A DNA stretch of 64,000 nt from Myxococcales bacterium (GCA_016191815.1 JACPVI010000039.1:1-64000); one strand, 5' to 3'; positions 1 through 8,337 are shown, numbered from the stretch's first letter. The notes: generated from the sequence alone by a model not told the origin. Made by a program: numbers and translations.

Positions 1-141
1 CCACACGGGCGCGAGCTTGTCGATCCCCTCTCGCAACCGATCGATCTCGCCGCGGGTTTCACTCGAATCCGAGCGGGACAGCGCCGTGCCACGCCGCCAG
101 CGCTACTCTGGAGGCTCGCCCAATTTCCGGGCAAGCTCTAA

Positions 142-810
142 TTACCCCTCCGAGTTTGGGTTCTTCGTCCACTTGTCCACGTTGCCGTCGCCGTCGAGGT
201 CCTCGCCCACCCGGTCGACCTGGTCGCCTTCCCAGTACTCCCAGTAGTCGATCTTCCCGTCCGAGTTGGTGTCGCGCTCCTTCCGGACGATCTTCCCCTT
301 CTCGTAGAAGATCCACAGGTCGGTCTTCAGGTTGTAGTCGAGGTCGCGCTCCTTCCGGACGATCACGTTCTTCTCGTAGAAGTTGATCTGGTCGACCTTC
401 CCGTCGAAGTCGAGGTCGAGCTTCTCCTGCTCGAGCTGCTCCTTCTCCCCGTAGACCTTGGTGATGTCGACCCGGCCGTCCCAGTTGATGTCCAGCTCCT
501 TGCGGACGACCCGGTTGTACTCCTTGCCGTCCTCGCCCTTGGTGGGGACGGTGAAGCTCCAGACGTCGGGCTTCTTGTCGTGGTTGATGTCCAGCTCGGT
601 GACGGTCTCCTCGCCTCTTCGGGCCTGACTGATGTTCTCGGCCAGCCGCTCGGGGTCGCCCGACTCGTCCCGGGCTTCCTCCTTGGTGGCCTGCCGCCCG
701 CCCGAGCAAGCCAGGAGAGCGAGCGCGGCGCCCGCTCCCAAGAAGGCGGCGCCAGCCGAGCGTGCCCGGCCAAGGAGCCTAGAACCGCGAGCGTTTTTGA
801 CCATCCACAT
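142..810 (-). CDS. Calcium-repeat lipoprotein
   Basis: This is a predicted lipoprotein with a hydrophobic N-terminus and a lipobox ending LLAC. After a charged linker it carries about six acidic repeats of the form D-x-D-x-D-G-K-x-D (for example DINWDGRVD, DLDFDGKVD, DTNSDGKID, DLDGDGNVD). These resemble EF-hand or thrombospondin type-3 calcium loops, so calcium binding at the cell surface is likely, but the role is unknown. Three starts are possible (GTG at 828, ATG at 810, ATG at 804); none has a clear Shine-Dalgarno, and ATG 810 is a compromise. It diverges from the small regulator at 837, sharing a 26-bp control region. Confidence 0.8.
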   Translation of the reverse strand: MWMVKNARGSRLLGRARSAGAAFLGAGAALALLACSGGRQATKEEARDESGDPERLAENISQARRGEETVTELDINHDKKPDVWSFTVPTKGEDGKEYNRVVRKELDINWDGRVDITKVYGEKEQLEQEKLDLDFDGKVDQINFYEKNVIVRKERDLDYNLKTDLWIFYEKGKIVRKERDTNSDGKIDYWEYWEGDQVDRVGEDLDGDGNVDKWTKNPNSEG

Positions 811-831
811 ATGTCGATATACCGTCACATA
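797..831 (+). promoter_or_regulatory. Candidate promoter and operator of the 59-aa RHH gene
   Basis: TTGACC at 797-802 and a weak -10 near 820 (TACCGT, spacing 17) precede the ATG at 837. Two direct copies of CACATA start at 806 and 826, exactly 20 bp apart, so they lie on the same DNA face and bracket the -10 region. Ribbon-helix-helix proteins often bind such tandem short sites, so autoregulation is inferred. Confidence 0.35.
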
Positions 832-836
832 CGGCG

Positions 837-1016
837 ATGGGGCGCAAGAAGATCAGCACGACGATCTACATCACTCCGGAGCAGAACGAGCTGTTGAAGA
901 CCTTGAACCAGAAGACGAAGGTCCCGGTGGCCGAGTACATTCGCCAGGGGATCGACCTGGTGCTGCAGAAGTACAAGGGGCAATTGCCGGGGCAGGCGAC
1001 CTTCGACGAGTTGTGA
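837..1016 (+). CDS. Small ribbon-helix-helix DNA-binding protein (59 aa)
   Basis: This is a short gene of 59 codons running from ATG 837 to TGA 1014-1016. The product begins MGRKKISTTIYITPEQNELL and continues with a KTKVPVAEYIRQGIDLVL helix pair. That is the Arc/MetJ-type fold: a short beta strand (ISTTIYI), a first helix (PEQNELLKTLNQKT), a turn (KVPVAEY) and a second helix (IRQGIDLVLQKY). Such proteins dimerise and insert the beta strand into the major groove. It stands alone, diverging from the calcium-repeat lipoprotein, and is not next to a toxin gene, so it is more likely a transcription factor than an antitoxin. Its targets are unknown; its own promoter carries paired CACATA sites. Confidence 0.85.
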   Translation: MGRKKISTTIYITPEQNELLKTLNQKTKVPVAEYIRQGIDLVLQKYKGQLPGQATFDEL

Positions 1017-1044
1017 GGCAGCTCCAGCTTGGGCGAGGGGTGCG

Positions 1045-1073
1045 TTGCCACGGGGCACCTTCGCGACTATAGG
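1045..1073 (+). promoter_or_regulatory. Promoter giving a probable leaderless mRNA
   Basis: TTGCCA (1045-1050), a 17-bp spacer and TATAGG (1068-1073) make a good housekeeping-sigma promoter. The -10 box ends 8 nt before the GTG at 1082, so transcription should start at or within 2 nt of that codon. Confidence 0.5.
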
Positions 1074-1081
1074 GCCCCGAC

Positions 1082-2056
1082 GTGAATTCGGTGAAAGGGA
1101 AACGGGTGGCGGTCTTGGGCGGGGCCGGCTTCGTCGGCTCTCACCTGTGCGAGCGCCTGCTCGCCGTAGGGGCCGAGGCGGTGATCTCGGTGGACAGCCT
1201 GATCACCGGCGCCGCCGAGAACCTCTCCGGGCTTTGGGGCGAGCCTCGCTTCACGGCGTTGACGCGGGACATCGTCGATGGGCTGGAGGTGGATGGGCCG
1301 CTGGACATCGTCTTCAACCTGGCCTCTCCGGCTTCGCCGATCGACTACGCCAAGCTGTGGCTCGAGACGATGCGCACCGGCTCGATCGGGACGGAGCACG
1401 CGCTTGGGCTGGCCGAGCGCAAGCGCGCCGTCTTCGTGCAGGCGTCGACCTCGGAGATCTACGGCGACCCCTTGATCCACCCGCAAGCAGAAGCCTACTT
1501 CGGCAACGTCGACCCCACTGGCCCGCGGGCGGTGTACGACGAGGCGAAGCGCTATGCCGAGGCGCTGGTGAGCGCGTTCCGGCGGAACCGGGGCGTCTCC
1601 ACCCGCATCGCCCGCATCTTCAACACCTATGGCCCCAGGATGCGGCTGGACGACGGCAGGGTGGTGCCGACCTTCGTCGCCCAGGCCTTGCGGGGAGAGG
1701 ACTTCACCGTCTTCGGCGACGGCTCCCAGACGCGCTCCTTCTGCTACGTGAGCGATCTGGTGGATGGGCTCATGCGACTCGCGCTCACCGAGGTGTCCGA
1801 CCCGGTGAATCTGGGCAATCCCGACGAGATGAAGGTGCGCGACTTCGCCGAGGCGGTGCGCCGGGCGGTCGGGGGCGGAGGGAAGCTGGTGTTCAAACCG
1901 CTGCCGCAAGGGGATCCCAAGCAGCGCCGGCCGGACGTCGCGCGGGCCAGAGAGCTGCTCGGTTGGCAGCCCAGGGTTCCTCTGGAGCAAGGGCTCCGCG
2001 AGACGATTGCGTTCTTCCGGCAGGTGGGGCATTCGCGCGGGGGAGCGCGGGCATGA
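1082..2056 (+). CDS. NAD-dependent SDR epimerase/dehydratase, UDP-glucuronate decarboxylase-like
   Basis: This is a 324-residue extended short-chain dehydrogenase. It has the NAD-binding glycine motif GGAGFVGSH near residue 13, a catalytic YDEAK (YxxxK) and a serine in the QASTSEIYG segment. The stretch GNVDPTGPRAVYDEAKRYAE is very like that of bacterial UDP-glucuronate decarboxylases (UDP-xylose synthases), and the length fits. The likely role is making a nucleotide sugar for surface polysaccharide, but the exact substrate cannot be fixed from sequence. It overlaps the next epimerase by ATGA, so the two are coupled. The GTG start follows a promoter so closely that the message may be leaderless. 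Confidence 0.85.
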   Translation: MNSVKGKRVAVLGGAGFVGSHLCERLLAVGAEAVISVDSLITGAAENLSGLWGEPRFTALTRDIVDGLEVDGPLDIVFNLASPASPIDYAKLWLETMRTGSIGTEHALGLAERKRAVFVQASTSEIYGDPLIHPQAEAYFGNVDPTGPRAVYDEAKRYAEALVSAFRRNRGVSTRIARIFNTYGPRMRLDDGRVVPTFVAQALRGEDFTVFGDGSQTRSFCYVSDLVDGLMRLALTEVSDPVNLGNPDEMKVRDFAEAVRRAVGGGGKLVFKPLPQGDPKQRRPDVARARELLGWQPRVPLEQGLRETIAFFRQVGHSRGGARA

Positions 2057-3003
2057 AGGTGCTGGTGACGGGCGGAGCCGGGTTCATCGGCTCGCACGTG
2101 TGCGACGCCTTCCTGGCCGCAGGGCACGAGGTCGTGGCGCTGGACGATCTCTCCAGCGGGCGGAGGGAGAACCTGGATCCGCGGGTGCGGCTGGTGGAGC
2201 TGGACATCCGCAGCCCGGAGGCGGCGCGACTTTTGGAGCGGGAGAAGCCCGGCGCCATCTGCCATCTGGCGGCCCAGATGGACGTCCGCCGCTCGGTGGA
2301 GGATCCGCGCTTCGACGCCGACTGCAACATCCTCGGGCTGCTCAACATGCTCGAGGCGGCCCGGAAGGCGAAGGTGAGGAAGTTCCTCTTCAGCTCGACG
2401 GGCGGCGCCATCTACGGCGAGCAGGAGGTCTTCCCGGCGCCCGAGGGCCACCCCACCCGCCCGGTGTCTCCTTACGGCGTGTCGAAGGCCGCCGGGGAGT
2501 TGTACCTCGGCTACTTCCGAGCGCAGTACGGGCTCCCGTACGTCGCGCTGCGGTACGCCAACGTCTACGGGCCCAGGCAGAACCCCCACGGCGAGGCGGG
2601 GGTGGTGGCGATCTTCGGCGAGCAGCTCGTCTCCGGAAAGCGATGCACCATCTTCGGCACCGGGAGGCAGACCCGCGACTTCGTCTTCGGGCCGGACGTG
2701 GCGCGGGCCAACCATCTCGCCTTCGAGCGCGACTTCGTGGGGGCGGTGAACATCGGCACCGGGATCGAGACCGACGTGAATAATCTGTACCGGATGCTGG
2801 CCGAGGCGGCCGGCTCGAAGGCGGAAGCGGTGCACGCCGAGGCCAAGCCCGGGGAGCAGATGCGATCTTCGATCGACAGCGCCCTGGCGAAGAAGGTGCT
2901 CGGCTGGGAGCCGGCGGTAGCGCTCGCCGACGGGCTCCGGCGGACGGTGGAGTACTTCCGGCGGTCCCACCCCGAGGCGGAGGGAAGCCTCCCTCCCGTG
3001 TGA
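2053..3003 (+). CDS. NAD-dependent epimerase, UDP-glucose 4-epimerase-like
   Basis: This 316-residue SDR enzyme starts MKVLVTGGAGFIGSHVCDAF, the classic NAD-binding Rossmann motif. It has the catalytic pair in SPYGVSKAAGEL (YxxxK) and the GalE-like segments FSSTGGAIYG and LRYANVYGPRQNPHGEAGVV. It probably epimerises a UDP-sugar. The ATG overlaps the stop of the preceding SDR gene by 4 nt, so translation is coupled and the two enzymes probably act in one polysaccharide precursor pathway. Substrate preference (UDP-glucose, UDP-GlcNAc or UDP-glucuronate) is not decidable here. Confidence 0.87.
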   Translation: MKVLVTGGAGFIGSHVCDAFLAAGHEVVALDDLSSGRRENLDPRVRLVELDIRSPEAARLLEREKPGAICHLAAQMDVRRSVEDPRFDADCNILGLLNMLEAARKAKVRKFLFSSTGGAIYGEQEVFPAPEGHPTRPVSPYGVSKAAGELYLGYFRAQYGLPYVALRYANVYGPRQNPHGEAGVVAIFGEQLVSGKRCTIFGTGRQTRDFVFGPDVARANHLAFERDFVGAVNIGTGIETDVNNLYRMLAEAAGSKAEAVHAEAKPGEQMRSSIDSALAKKVLGWEPAVALADGLRRTVEYFRRSHPEAEGSLPPV

Positions 3004-3157
3004 CGGTCGGGCCGGTACCCGCCCTCGCTCGACCGGCAATGCCGATCGCGGGGGCCACGACCAGGTGCTGACCCGCGAGAGGCATTCACTGCACTCCCCG
3101 GCCCTCGCGTGGGCGGAGTGGCCCCATCTCGCCAGCCGAGGTCGCGGGTCCGGGCCG

Positions 3158-3203
3158 CTTTTTTTCATCGTGAACGTGAATTCACGTTCACGATGAAAAA
3201 AAG
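3158..3203. promoter_or_regulatory. 46-bp perfect palindrome, candidate TetR operator
   Basis: Two 23-nt arms match perfectly around a centre at 3180/3181. The inner part is TGAACGTGAATTCACGTTCA and the outer ends are seven T and seven A. It ends 12 nt before the TetR-family start at 3216. TetR proteins usually bind their own upstream palindrome, so this is the expected autoregulatory operator. The T/A tails mean the transcribed form could also act as a terminator hairpin. Confidence 0.75.
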
Positions 3204-3215
3204 GTAGGGGAGGGC

Positions 3216-3962
3216 ATGGGGAGGCTTCGGTTGGAGCTAGGGGAGGACGAGTTGGCGAGGGCAGTGGCGGAGGAAGTCGCGAAGGGGGGCCTGGACTCGG
3301 TGTCGGTGGCGGGGGTTGCGGCGAGGCTTCGGGTATCGGTGGGGTTCCTCTACAAGCTCTTCCGTGGCAAACAGGAGATTCTCACCTTCGCCCGCTTGGG
3401 GCTGCGTGGGGAGTTGGACAGGGCGTTGGATCTGCCCCCGACGGGGGAGGAGCCGCGCGAGTACTTCGACCGCGTATGGGGTGCACTGGAGAGCTTCTTC
3501 TTCGACACGCCGATGGGCGCAGCCCTGCTCGAGCTGGAGCGAGTGAACATGGTTCGAGTCTTCGCGCGGTCCGTTGGGCACGATTCGGAGCTGGACTCGC
3601 TCATCCGATGCGTCGAGGTCCTTCAGCGGACGGGGGCGTTGAAACCGCGCCCGCCGGAGCTCCTCGCGCGGGTGCTGTGGGGCGTGATGAGAGGAATCGC
3701 TCAGGGCGGATTCGGTGCGGAGGACAGCCGCCCGCTTCTCGTCGCCGCGCGCGAGTGCTGCTGGGATGCGATCAGGTTGGGCGCCGGGGGGTCGGCGGCG
3801 ACGGTCGAGCAGAGTGCCGCTCAACCGCCTCCGCATCGAGGCCTGCCCCAGGGTGATGCGCAGGGTCCGGATTTCGCTGCCAGCTTTGCGAGCGAGGGGC
3901 TTCGACCTGCTCGGCCCGAAAGGAGTCGCCCGCATGAACCGCTTGACCGCGAAGCCTTCTAG
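3216..3962 (+). CDS. TetR-family transcriptional regulator
   Basis: The protein (248 aa) has a TetR-type N-terminus: helix-turn-helix in GLDSVSVAGVAARLRVSVGF followed by the diagnostic LYKLFRGKQEIL. The central region is the helical ligand and dimer domain. The ATG follows a strong AGGGGAGGG ribosome site. Typical family members are about 200 residues; this one has about 55 extra C-terminal residues, rich in Pro, Ala and Arg, with no visible domain, which may be recent read-through coding. It sits alone behind a 46-bp perfect palindrome, so self-repression is likely. No obvious target such as an efflux pump lies next to it; the upstream SDR pair is the nearest candidate. Confidence 0.88.
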   Translation: MGRLRLELGEDELARAVAEEVAKGGLDSVSVAGVAARLRVSVGFLYKLFRGKQEILTFARLGLRGELDRALDLPPTGEEPREYFDRVWGALESFFFDTPMGAALLELERVNMVRVFARSVGHDSELDSLIRCVEVLQRTGALKPRPPELLARVLWGVMRGIAQGGFGAEDSRPLLVAARECCWDAIRLGAGGSAATVEQSAAQPPPHRGLPQGDAQGPDFAASFASEGLRPARPERSRPHEPLDREAF

Positions 3963-3974
3963 CTGACCCTGGCC

Positions 3975-4478
3975 TCAGTCGAGCACCGCCAAGGCGACCT
4001 TGGCGAGCTCCTTCGCCGCATCGCCGCTGCCGCGGGTGACTTTGATCTCCCACTTGCCGGCCTTGGAAAGCGGCGAGGCGCGGTAGGTCCGGCTGCGCAG
4101 CGAGCTTGCCAGCTTGACGTCCATCGTGGAGCGCACCTGGCCTTCGTGAACGAACTGGATGGCCACGTCCTCGTAGGTGCCTCCGTCCGGGACGAGCCAA
4201 AGAGTCCAGCCGTGGACGTTGGTGCCCTTCTTCACCGGTCCGTTGACCACCTCGAGGCACTCGTTCTTGGTCGGGCTGTCCTTGCCAGTGTCGAGCTTGG
4301 TGCAGGCCTTCAGCTCGACCAGGACGGGGCCTTGTTCCTTCCCCTTGTAGTAGTACTCGATGACCTTCTTGGCCTCTTCGGCTGAGGGTGCGGATGGCGC
4401 GGCTTGGGCCGGAGCCGGCTCCTGCGCCAGGGCGGCCGAGGCGAGGGCAAAAGCAAGCCAACAGACGTGTCGAGTCAT
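3975..4478 (-). CDS. Secreted protein of unknown function
   Basis: This is a 167-residue protein with a clear signal peptide (MTRHVCWLAFALASAALAQ) and a short Ala/Pro linker. The mature part contains a KVIEYYYKGKEQGPVLVELK segment, two cysteines (KACTKLD and NECLEVV) that could pair, and a beta-rich C-terminus with GWTLWLVPDGGTYEDVAIQF. I do not recognise the family. The start was chosen for the signal peptide and the GGGGGGAA ribosome site; an upstream in-frame ATG would destroy the signal. It is divergent from the secreted protein at 4573 and convergent with the TetR gene. Confidence 0.75.
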   Translation of the reverse strand: MTRHVCWLAFALASAALAQEPAPAQAAPSAPSAEEAKKVIEYYYKGKEQGPVLVELKACTKLDTGKDSPTKNECLEVVNGPVKKGTNVHGWTLWLVPDGGTYEDVAIQFVHEGQVRSTMDVKLASSLRSRTYRASPLSKAGKWEIKVTRGSGDAAKELAKVALAVLD

Positions 4479-4572
4479 GGGTGTTCCCCCCGATGGGTTT
4501 TCTGGTTTCGCCGGAATGTACCGGCCGTAGGCCGCCTTGCCAACGCGTTCGCCGTCGAGGATCCTCGGGGCC

Positions 4573-4965
4573 ATGAAAAAACTCCTCTTGGTTCTGCTGG
4601 CGATGGCGCCCGCGGCTCAGGCGCAGGTGAAGGTGGAAATCGCGTTGCCCTCCATCCGGTTCGAGGCACCGCCGCCGCTGGTGCTGGTGTCTCCCGGCGT
4701 CCAGGTCGTCGAGGACTACGACGACGAGGTGTTTTTCGTGGGCGGCTGGTACTGGTGCCGCCGCGATGGGCACTGGTTCCGGACTCGCGATCACCACGGC
4801 GGTTGGTTGGTGGTGGAGCATCACGTGGTGCCGGCGACGATCGTGAAGATCCCTCCGGGAAAGTACCGCCGGCACAAGGTGATGAAGAACACCACGGTGG
4901 TGACGCCGGGGGGCACGGTCACCAAGGTGAAGGTGAAGCACCACCACGGCAAGGGGAAGCACTGA
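4573..4965 (+). CDS. Small secreted Tyr/Trp- and His-rich protein
   Basis: This 130-residue product starts with a good signal peptide (MKKLLLVLLAMAPAAQAQ). The mature protein has an aromatic segment GGWYWCRRDGHWFRTRD followed by HHGGWLVVEHHV, and ends in a basic His-rich tail (KVKVKHHHGKGKH). The aromatic stretch resembles the Y-x-W-x-x-G-H-W repeats found in many small secreted proteins; the His-rich end suggests metal or polyanion binding. The function is unknown. The in-frame ATG at 4537 was rejected because only the ATG at 4573 gives a signal peptide. Confidence 0.72.
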   Translation: MKKLLLVLLAMAPAAQAQVKVEIALPSIRFEAPPPLVLVSPGVQVVEDYDDEVFFVGGWYWCRRDGHWFRTRDHHGGWLVVEHHVVPATIVKIPPGKYRRHKVMKNTTVVTPGGTVTKVKVKHHHGKGKH

Positions 4966-5126
4966 GGCGCTCGCCGCGGCCGCGACAGCCAGCAAGGTCG
5001 CCGGCGCTCGTGCCACTGCTCGCCCCCTTTCCAGGCTCGCTGTAGGAGCTTTGGAGGCCCTAAGTGTAGCCCGGCCGCGCGGCGGGATCGTCCGTGGATT
5101 TCGCACCGCGTAGGTGCTACCAACCA

Positions 5127-5164
5127 CCCTCACCCTAACCCTCCCCCGCGCGCGGGAGAGGGGA
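5127..5164 (+). repeat. Dispersed CCCTCACCC palindromic element, copy A
   Basis: CCCTCACCCTAACCC is followed by a GC-rich inverted repeat (CTCCCCCGCG / CGCGGGAGAG). The distal arm, ending GAGAGGGGA, is the only plausible Shine-Dalgarno for lepA (ATG at 5174). Related copies lie near 48464-48500 and 51274-51322. Confidence 0.7.
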
Positions 5165-5173
5165 CTTCCCCCG

Positions 5174-6985
5174 ATGTCCCAGGCGAACGCGCATATCCGG
5201 AACTTCTCGATCATCGCCCACATCGATCACGGCAAGTCCACGCTCGCCGACCGGCTCCTCGAGCGGACGGGCACCGTCAGCGCCCGCGAGGCCCAGGAGC
5301 AGTTCCTCGACAACATGGAGCTGGAGCGGGAGCGCGGCATCACCATCAAGGCCCAGACCGTGCGGATGCCGTACACCGCCCGCGACGGGCAGAAGTTCGT
5401 CCTCAACCTCATCGACACCCCCGGCCACGTCGACTTCGCCTACGAGGTCAGCCGCTCGCTGGCCGCCTGCGACGGAGCGCTCTTGGTGGTGGACGCCACC
5501 CAAGGCGTCGAGGCCCAGACCCTCGCCAACGTCTACATGGCGCTGGACCACGACCTCGAGGTCATCCCGGTCATCAACAAGATCGATCTCCCCTCCGCCG
5601 ACGTGGAGGGCACCCGGTCCGAGATCGAGGACGTGATCGGCCTCGACGCCAAGAACGCCGTCCCCGTCTCGGCCAAGGAAGGGGTGGGCATCGACGAGCT
5701 CCTCGAGGCGATCGTCCAGCGCATCCCTCCGCCCAAGGGCGATCCCACCGCCCCGCTCAAGGCGCTGGTCTTCGACAGCTGGTACGACAACTACCGCGGG
5801 GTGGTGATGCTGGTCCGCCTGCTGGAGGGGACCCTCTCGGTCAAGCAGAAGATCCTCCTCTTCAGCAACAAGAAGCGCTTCGAGGTGCAAGAGCTGGGCG
5901 TGTTCAGCCCCTTCAGCACCCCGGTCCCCCAGCTCATCGCAGGCGAGGTGGGGGTCCTGGTCGCCAACATCAAGGAACTGGCCGACGCCAAGGTGGGCGA
6001 CACCGTCAGCGAGGAGGCCCGCCCCACCGCGGTGCCGTTCCCCGGCTTCAAGGAAGTCAAGCCGATGGTTTTCTCCGGCGTCTTCCCGGTGGAGTCCTCG
6101 GAGTACGAAAACCTCCGCGACGCGCTGTTGAAGCTCCGCCTCAACGACTCGGCGTTCACCTACGAGCCGGAGACCTCCTCCGCCCTCGGCTTCGGCTTCC
6201 GCTGCGGCTACCTGGGTCTGCTCCACATGGAGATCGTCCAGGAGCGGCTGGAGCGGGAATACAACCTCGCCCTCATCACCACCGCGCCCTCGGTGGTCTA
6301 CAAGGTCGTCACCCTTTCGGGTGAGACGCTCCACATCGAGAACCCCGCCAAGCTGCCCGCGCAGCAACACATCGAGCGCCTGGAGGAGCCGATCCTCCTC
6401 TGCCACGTGCACGTCCCCAGCGACTACCTGGGCGCGGTGCTCAAGCTCTGCCAGGACCGGCGCGGCTCGCAGAAGGACATCCGCTACCTGGGCAGTACCG
6501 GCAAGCGGGTGCAGGTCACCTACGAGCTTCCTCTGGCGGAGGTCGTCTTCGACTTCTTCGACAAGCTCAAGACGGTGAGCCGCGGCTATGCCTCGCTCGA
6601 CTACGAGCTGGCCGGCTACGCGCCGTCGGACCTGGTGAAGCTCGACATCCTCATCAACGGAGAGCCGGTGGACGCGCTCTCGGTGATCGTCCACCGCGAC
6701 CGCTCCTACCAGCGGGGCAGGGACGTCTGCTCGAAGCTCAGGGAAGTCATCCCCCGGCAGATGTTCGAGGTCGCCATCCAAGCCGCCATCGGCTCGCGGG
6801 TGATCGCCCGGGAGACCGTCTCCGCGATGAGGAAGAACGTCCTCGCCAAGTGCTACGGCGGCGACATCACCCGGAAGCGGAAGCTCCTCGAGAAGCAGAA
6901 GGAGGGGAAGAAGCGGATGAAGCAGGTCGGCCAGGTGGAGATCCCGCAAGAGGCCTTCCTCGCGGTGCTCAAGACGGAGAGCTAG
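5174..6985 (+). CDS. lepA: Elongation factor 4 (back-translocating GTPase)
   Basis: This 603-residue translational GTPase is close to the usual 599. It has AHIDHGKST (G1, residues 15-23), [12 protein letters not shown] (switch I/G2), DTPGHVDF (G3) and NKIDLP (G4), then the EF-G-like domains and the LepA-specific C-terminal domain ([20 protein letters not shown]). LepA promotes back-translocation or rescue of stalled ribosomes under ionic stress, in the cytoplasm and at the membrane. The start ATG 5174 gives [20 protein letters not shown]; an upstream ATG at 5114 lies in a repeat and is unlikely. It overlaps lepB by one base, as lepA-lepB pairs often do. Confidence 0.97.
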   Translation: MSQANAHIRNFSIIAHIDHGKSTLADRLLERTGTVSAREAQEQFLDNMELERERGITIKAQTVRMPYTARDGQKFVLNLIDTPGHVDFAYEVSRSLAACDGALLVVDATQGVEAQTLANVYMALDHDLEVIPVINKIDLPSADVEGTRSEIEDVIGLDAKNAVPVSAKEGVGIDELLEAIVQRIPPPKGDPTAPLKALVFDSWYDNYRGVVMLVRLLEGTLSVKQKILLFSNKKRFEVQELGVFSPFSTPVPQLIAGEVGVLVANIKELADAKVGDTVSEEARPTAVPFPGFKEVKPMVFSGVFPVESSEYENLRDALLKLRLNDSAFTYEPETSSALGFGFRCGYLGLLHMEIVQERLEREYNLALITTAPSVVYKVVTLSGETLHIENPAKLPAQQHIERLEEPILLCHVHVPSDYLGAVLKLCQDRRGSQKDIRYLGSTGKRVQVTYELPLAEVVFDFFDKLKTVSRGYASLDYELAGYAPSDLVKLDILINGEPVDALSVIVHRDRSYQRGRDVCSKLREVIPRQMFEVAIQAAIGSRVIARETVSAMRKNVLAKCYGGDITRKRKLLEKQKEGKKRMKQVGQVEIPQEAFLAVLKTES

Positions 6986-8292
6986 TGGAGCCCGCTCCGG
7001 CAGGCCCGCCCGCCGGCGCCGAGGGAGGCGCCGCGCTCGAGAGCCGCAGGCGCAAGAGCTTCGCGCGGGAGGTCCGCGCCCGCCTCTCGCCGGAGCAGCG
7101 CCGCCGGCTATCGCGGCTCGCCTGGCTGGACCGGCTCACCAGCCTGTGGACGCCGGTCGTCGTCTACCTGCTCGCCTTTGCCTCGTACCTGTTCGCGGTC
7201 GAGCTGTCGACCTGCAGCCACCTTTTCCTCCGGCCTGCCTTCGAGGCGCTCTCGGGCGCGGTGGCGATCGCCTTCTTCGGGCTCGCCGCCGCCCGCCTGG
7301 CGCTCCGCCGCTTTGCACGCGCGCGCGGGAGGCGCACCGCCGCCCTGGAGCTGGTCCAGGAGGTCGCCCAACTCTCGGATCGCCACCGCGAGCGCCTGGG
7401 GGCGGAGTACGAAGGCCTGCTGGAGGCGGCCCAAAGGACCATCGCCGCCGCCGCCGAGCGCGACCGGCAGCCCCTGGAGGATGCCGGGAAGGCCCTCTCC
7501 GACGCGGCCGATCGCCAGCTGGCGGCGTGGAGGCGCAGCTCGGCGGTGGACTTCGTCTCCGGCCTGTTCAAGGCGCTCCTCTTGGCGCTGGCGATCCGCA
7601 CGGTGCTGGTCGAGCCGTTCGAGATCCCCTCGGTGTCGATGGCCCCCACCCTGGAGATCGGCGATCGCCTCTTCGTCAACAAGTTCGTCTACGGAGTGCG
7701 GGTGCCGTGGACGAACTGGGTGCCCTTCGTGATCGTCCGAGAGCCGGCGCGGGGCGACGTGATCGTCTTCAACAACCCCGTCGATCCCGAGAAGGACTTC
7801 ATCAAGCGGGTGGCGGGCGTGCCGGGCGACCGGGTGGAGATCATCCAGAAGGTGGTCCACGTGAACGGCGTGCCCCAGCCCATGGAAGTCCTCGAGGAGG
7901 CGTACTGGTACATGGACCGGGTGGACTCGTCTTGGCAGCGGAGACAGGCCACGTTCCTGCGCGAGACGGTGGACGGGGAGCCGCACTTCGCCCTTCGGTC
8001 CACCGCCGACCCGGAGGCGGAGGAGGAGGACCTCCGCCTGCGCGGCCCGTTCGTGGTTCCGCCGGGGCACGTCTTCGTGCTCGGAGACAACCGGGACGAC
8101 AGCATGGACAGCCGGCAGGGGTTCGGCCAGCCCCACCTCGGAGTGCAGTACGTGCCCTTCGGGCGGATCAAGGGGAAGGCGATGCTGGTGTGGCTCTCGA
8201 TCTCCCACGGGGGGTTGGGCTTGAGGTACTTCGGGGGCTGGGGCCTGAGGACCGACCGGATGTTCCTCCCGGTCCGGGTGTGCTCCCGCTAG
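6985..8292 (+). CDS. lepB: Signal peptidase I
   Basis: This membrane peptidase of 435 residues removes signal peptides from exported proteins. The GTG start overlaps the lepA stop by one base. The N-terminal half is unusual: a charged lead, two hydrophobic segments (about residues 55-72 and 86-105), then about 80 residues of coiled-coil-like helix before the membrane segment at about 190-205. The catalytic domain follows, with Ser218 in PSVSMAPT, Lys274 in DFIKRVAGVPGD and the box E motif GDNRDDSMDSR. E. coli LepB is 324 residues, so the long helical N-terminus is a family variation. Confidence 0.95.
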   Translation: MEPAPAGPPAGAEGGAALESRRRKSFAREVRARLSPEQRRRLSRLAWLDRLTSLWTPVVVYLLAFASYLFAVELSTCSHLFLRPAFEALSGAVAIAFFGLAAARLALRRFARARGRRTAALELVQEVAQLSDRHRERLGAEYEGLLEAAQRTIAAAAERDRQPLEDAGKALSDAADRQLAAWRRSSAVDFVSGLFKALLLALAIRTVLVEPFEIPSVSMAPTLEIGDRLFVNKFVYGVRVPWTNWVPFVIVREPARGDVIVFNNPVDPEKDFIKRVAGVPGDRVEIIQKVVHVNGVPQPMEVLEEAYWYMDRVDSSWQRRQATFLRETVDGEPHFALRSTADPEAEEEDLRLRGPFVVPPGHVFVLGDNRDDSMDSRQGFGQPHLGVQYVPFGRIKGKAMLVWLSISHGGLGLRYFGGWGLRTDRMFLPVRVCSR

Positions 8293-8299
8293 CTCGTCC

Positions 8300-8329
8300 T
8301 TGACGCGGCGCGGAGCCCGCTGGTATCGG
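8300..8329 (+). promoter_or_regulatory. Promoter of the small membrane protein, probably leaderless
   Basis: TTGACG (8300-8305), an 18-bp spacer and TATCGG (8324-8329) preceded by TGG form a good promoter. The -10 ends 8 nt before the GTG at 8338. It could also drive the downstream pyrB-pyrC-carA genes. Confidence 0.5.
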
Positions 8330-8337
8330 AGTCGCCC

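Noticed and set aside
1-141. Possible end of a minus-strand gene (ETRGEIDRLREGIDKLAPVW in one frame)
   Set aside because: Only about 45 codons are visible with no start codon or domain, so coding cannot be supported.
3780-3962. Frameshift at the C-terminus of the TetR gene
   Set aside because: The tail has no family similarity, but neither does any other frame, so a frameshift is not supported.
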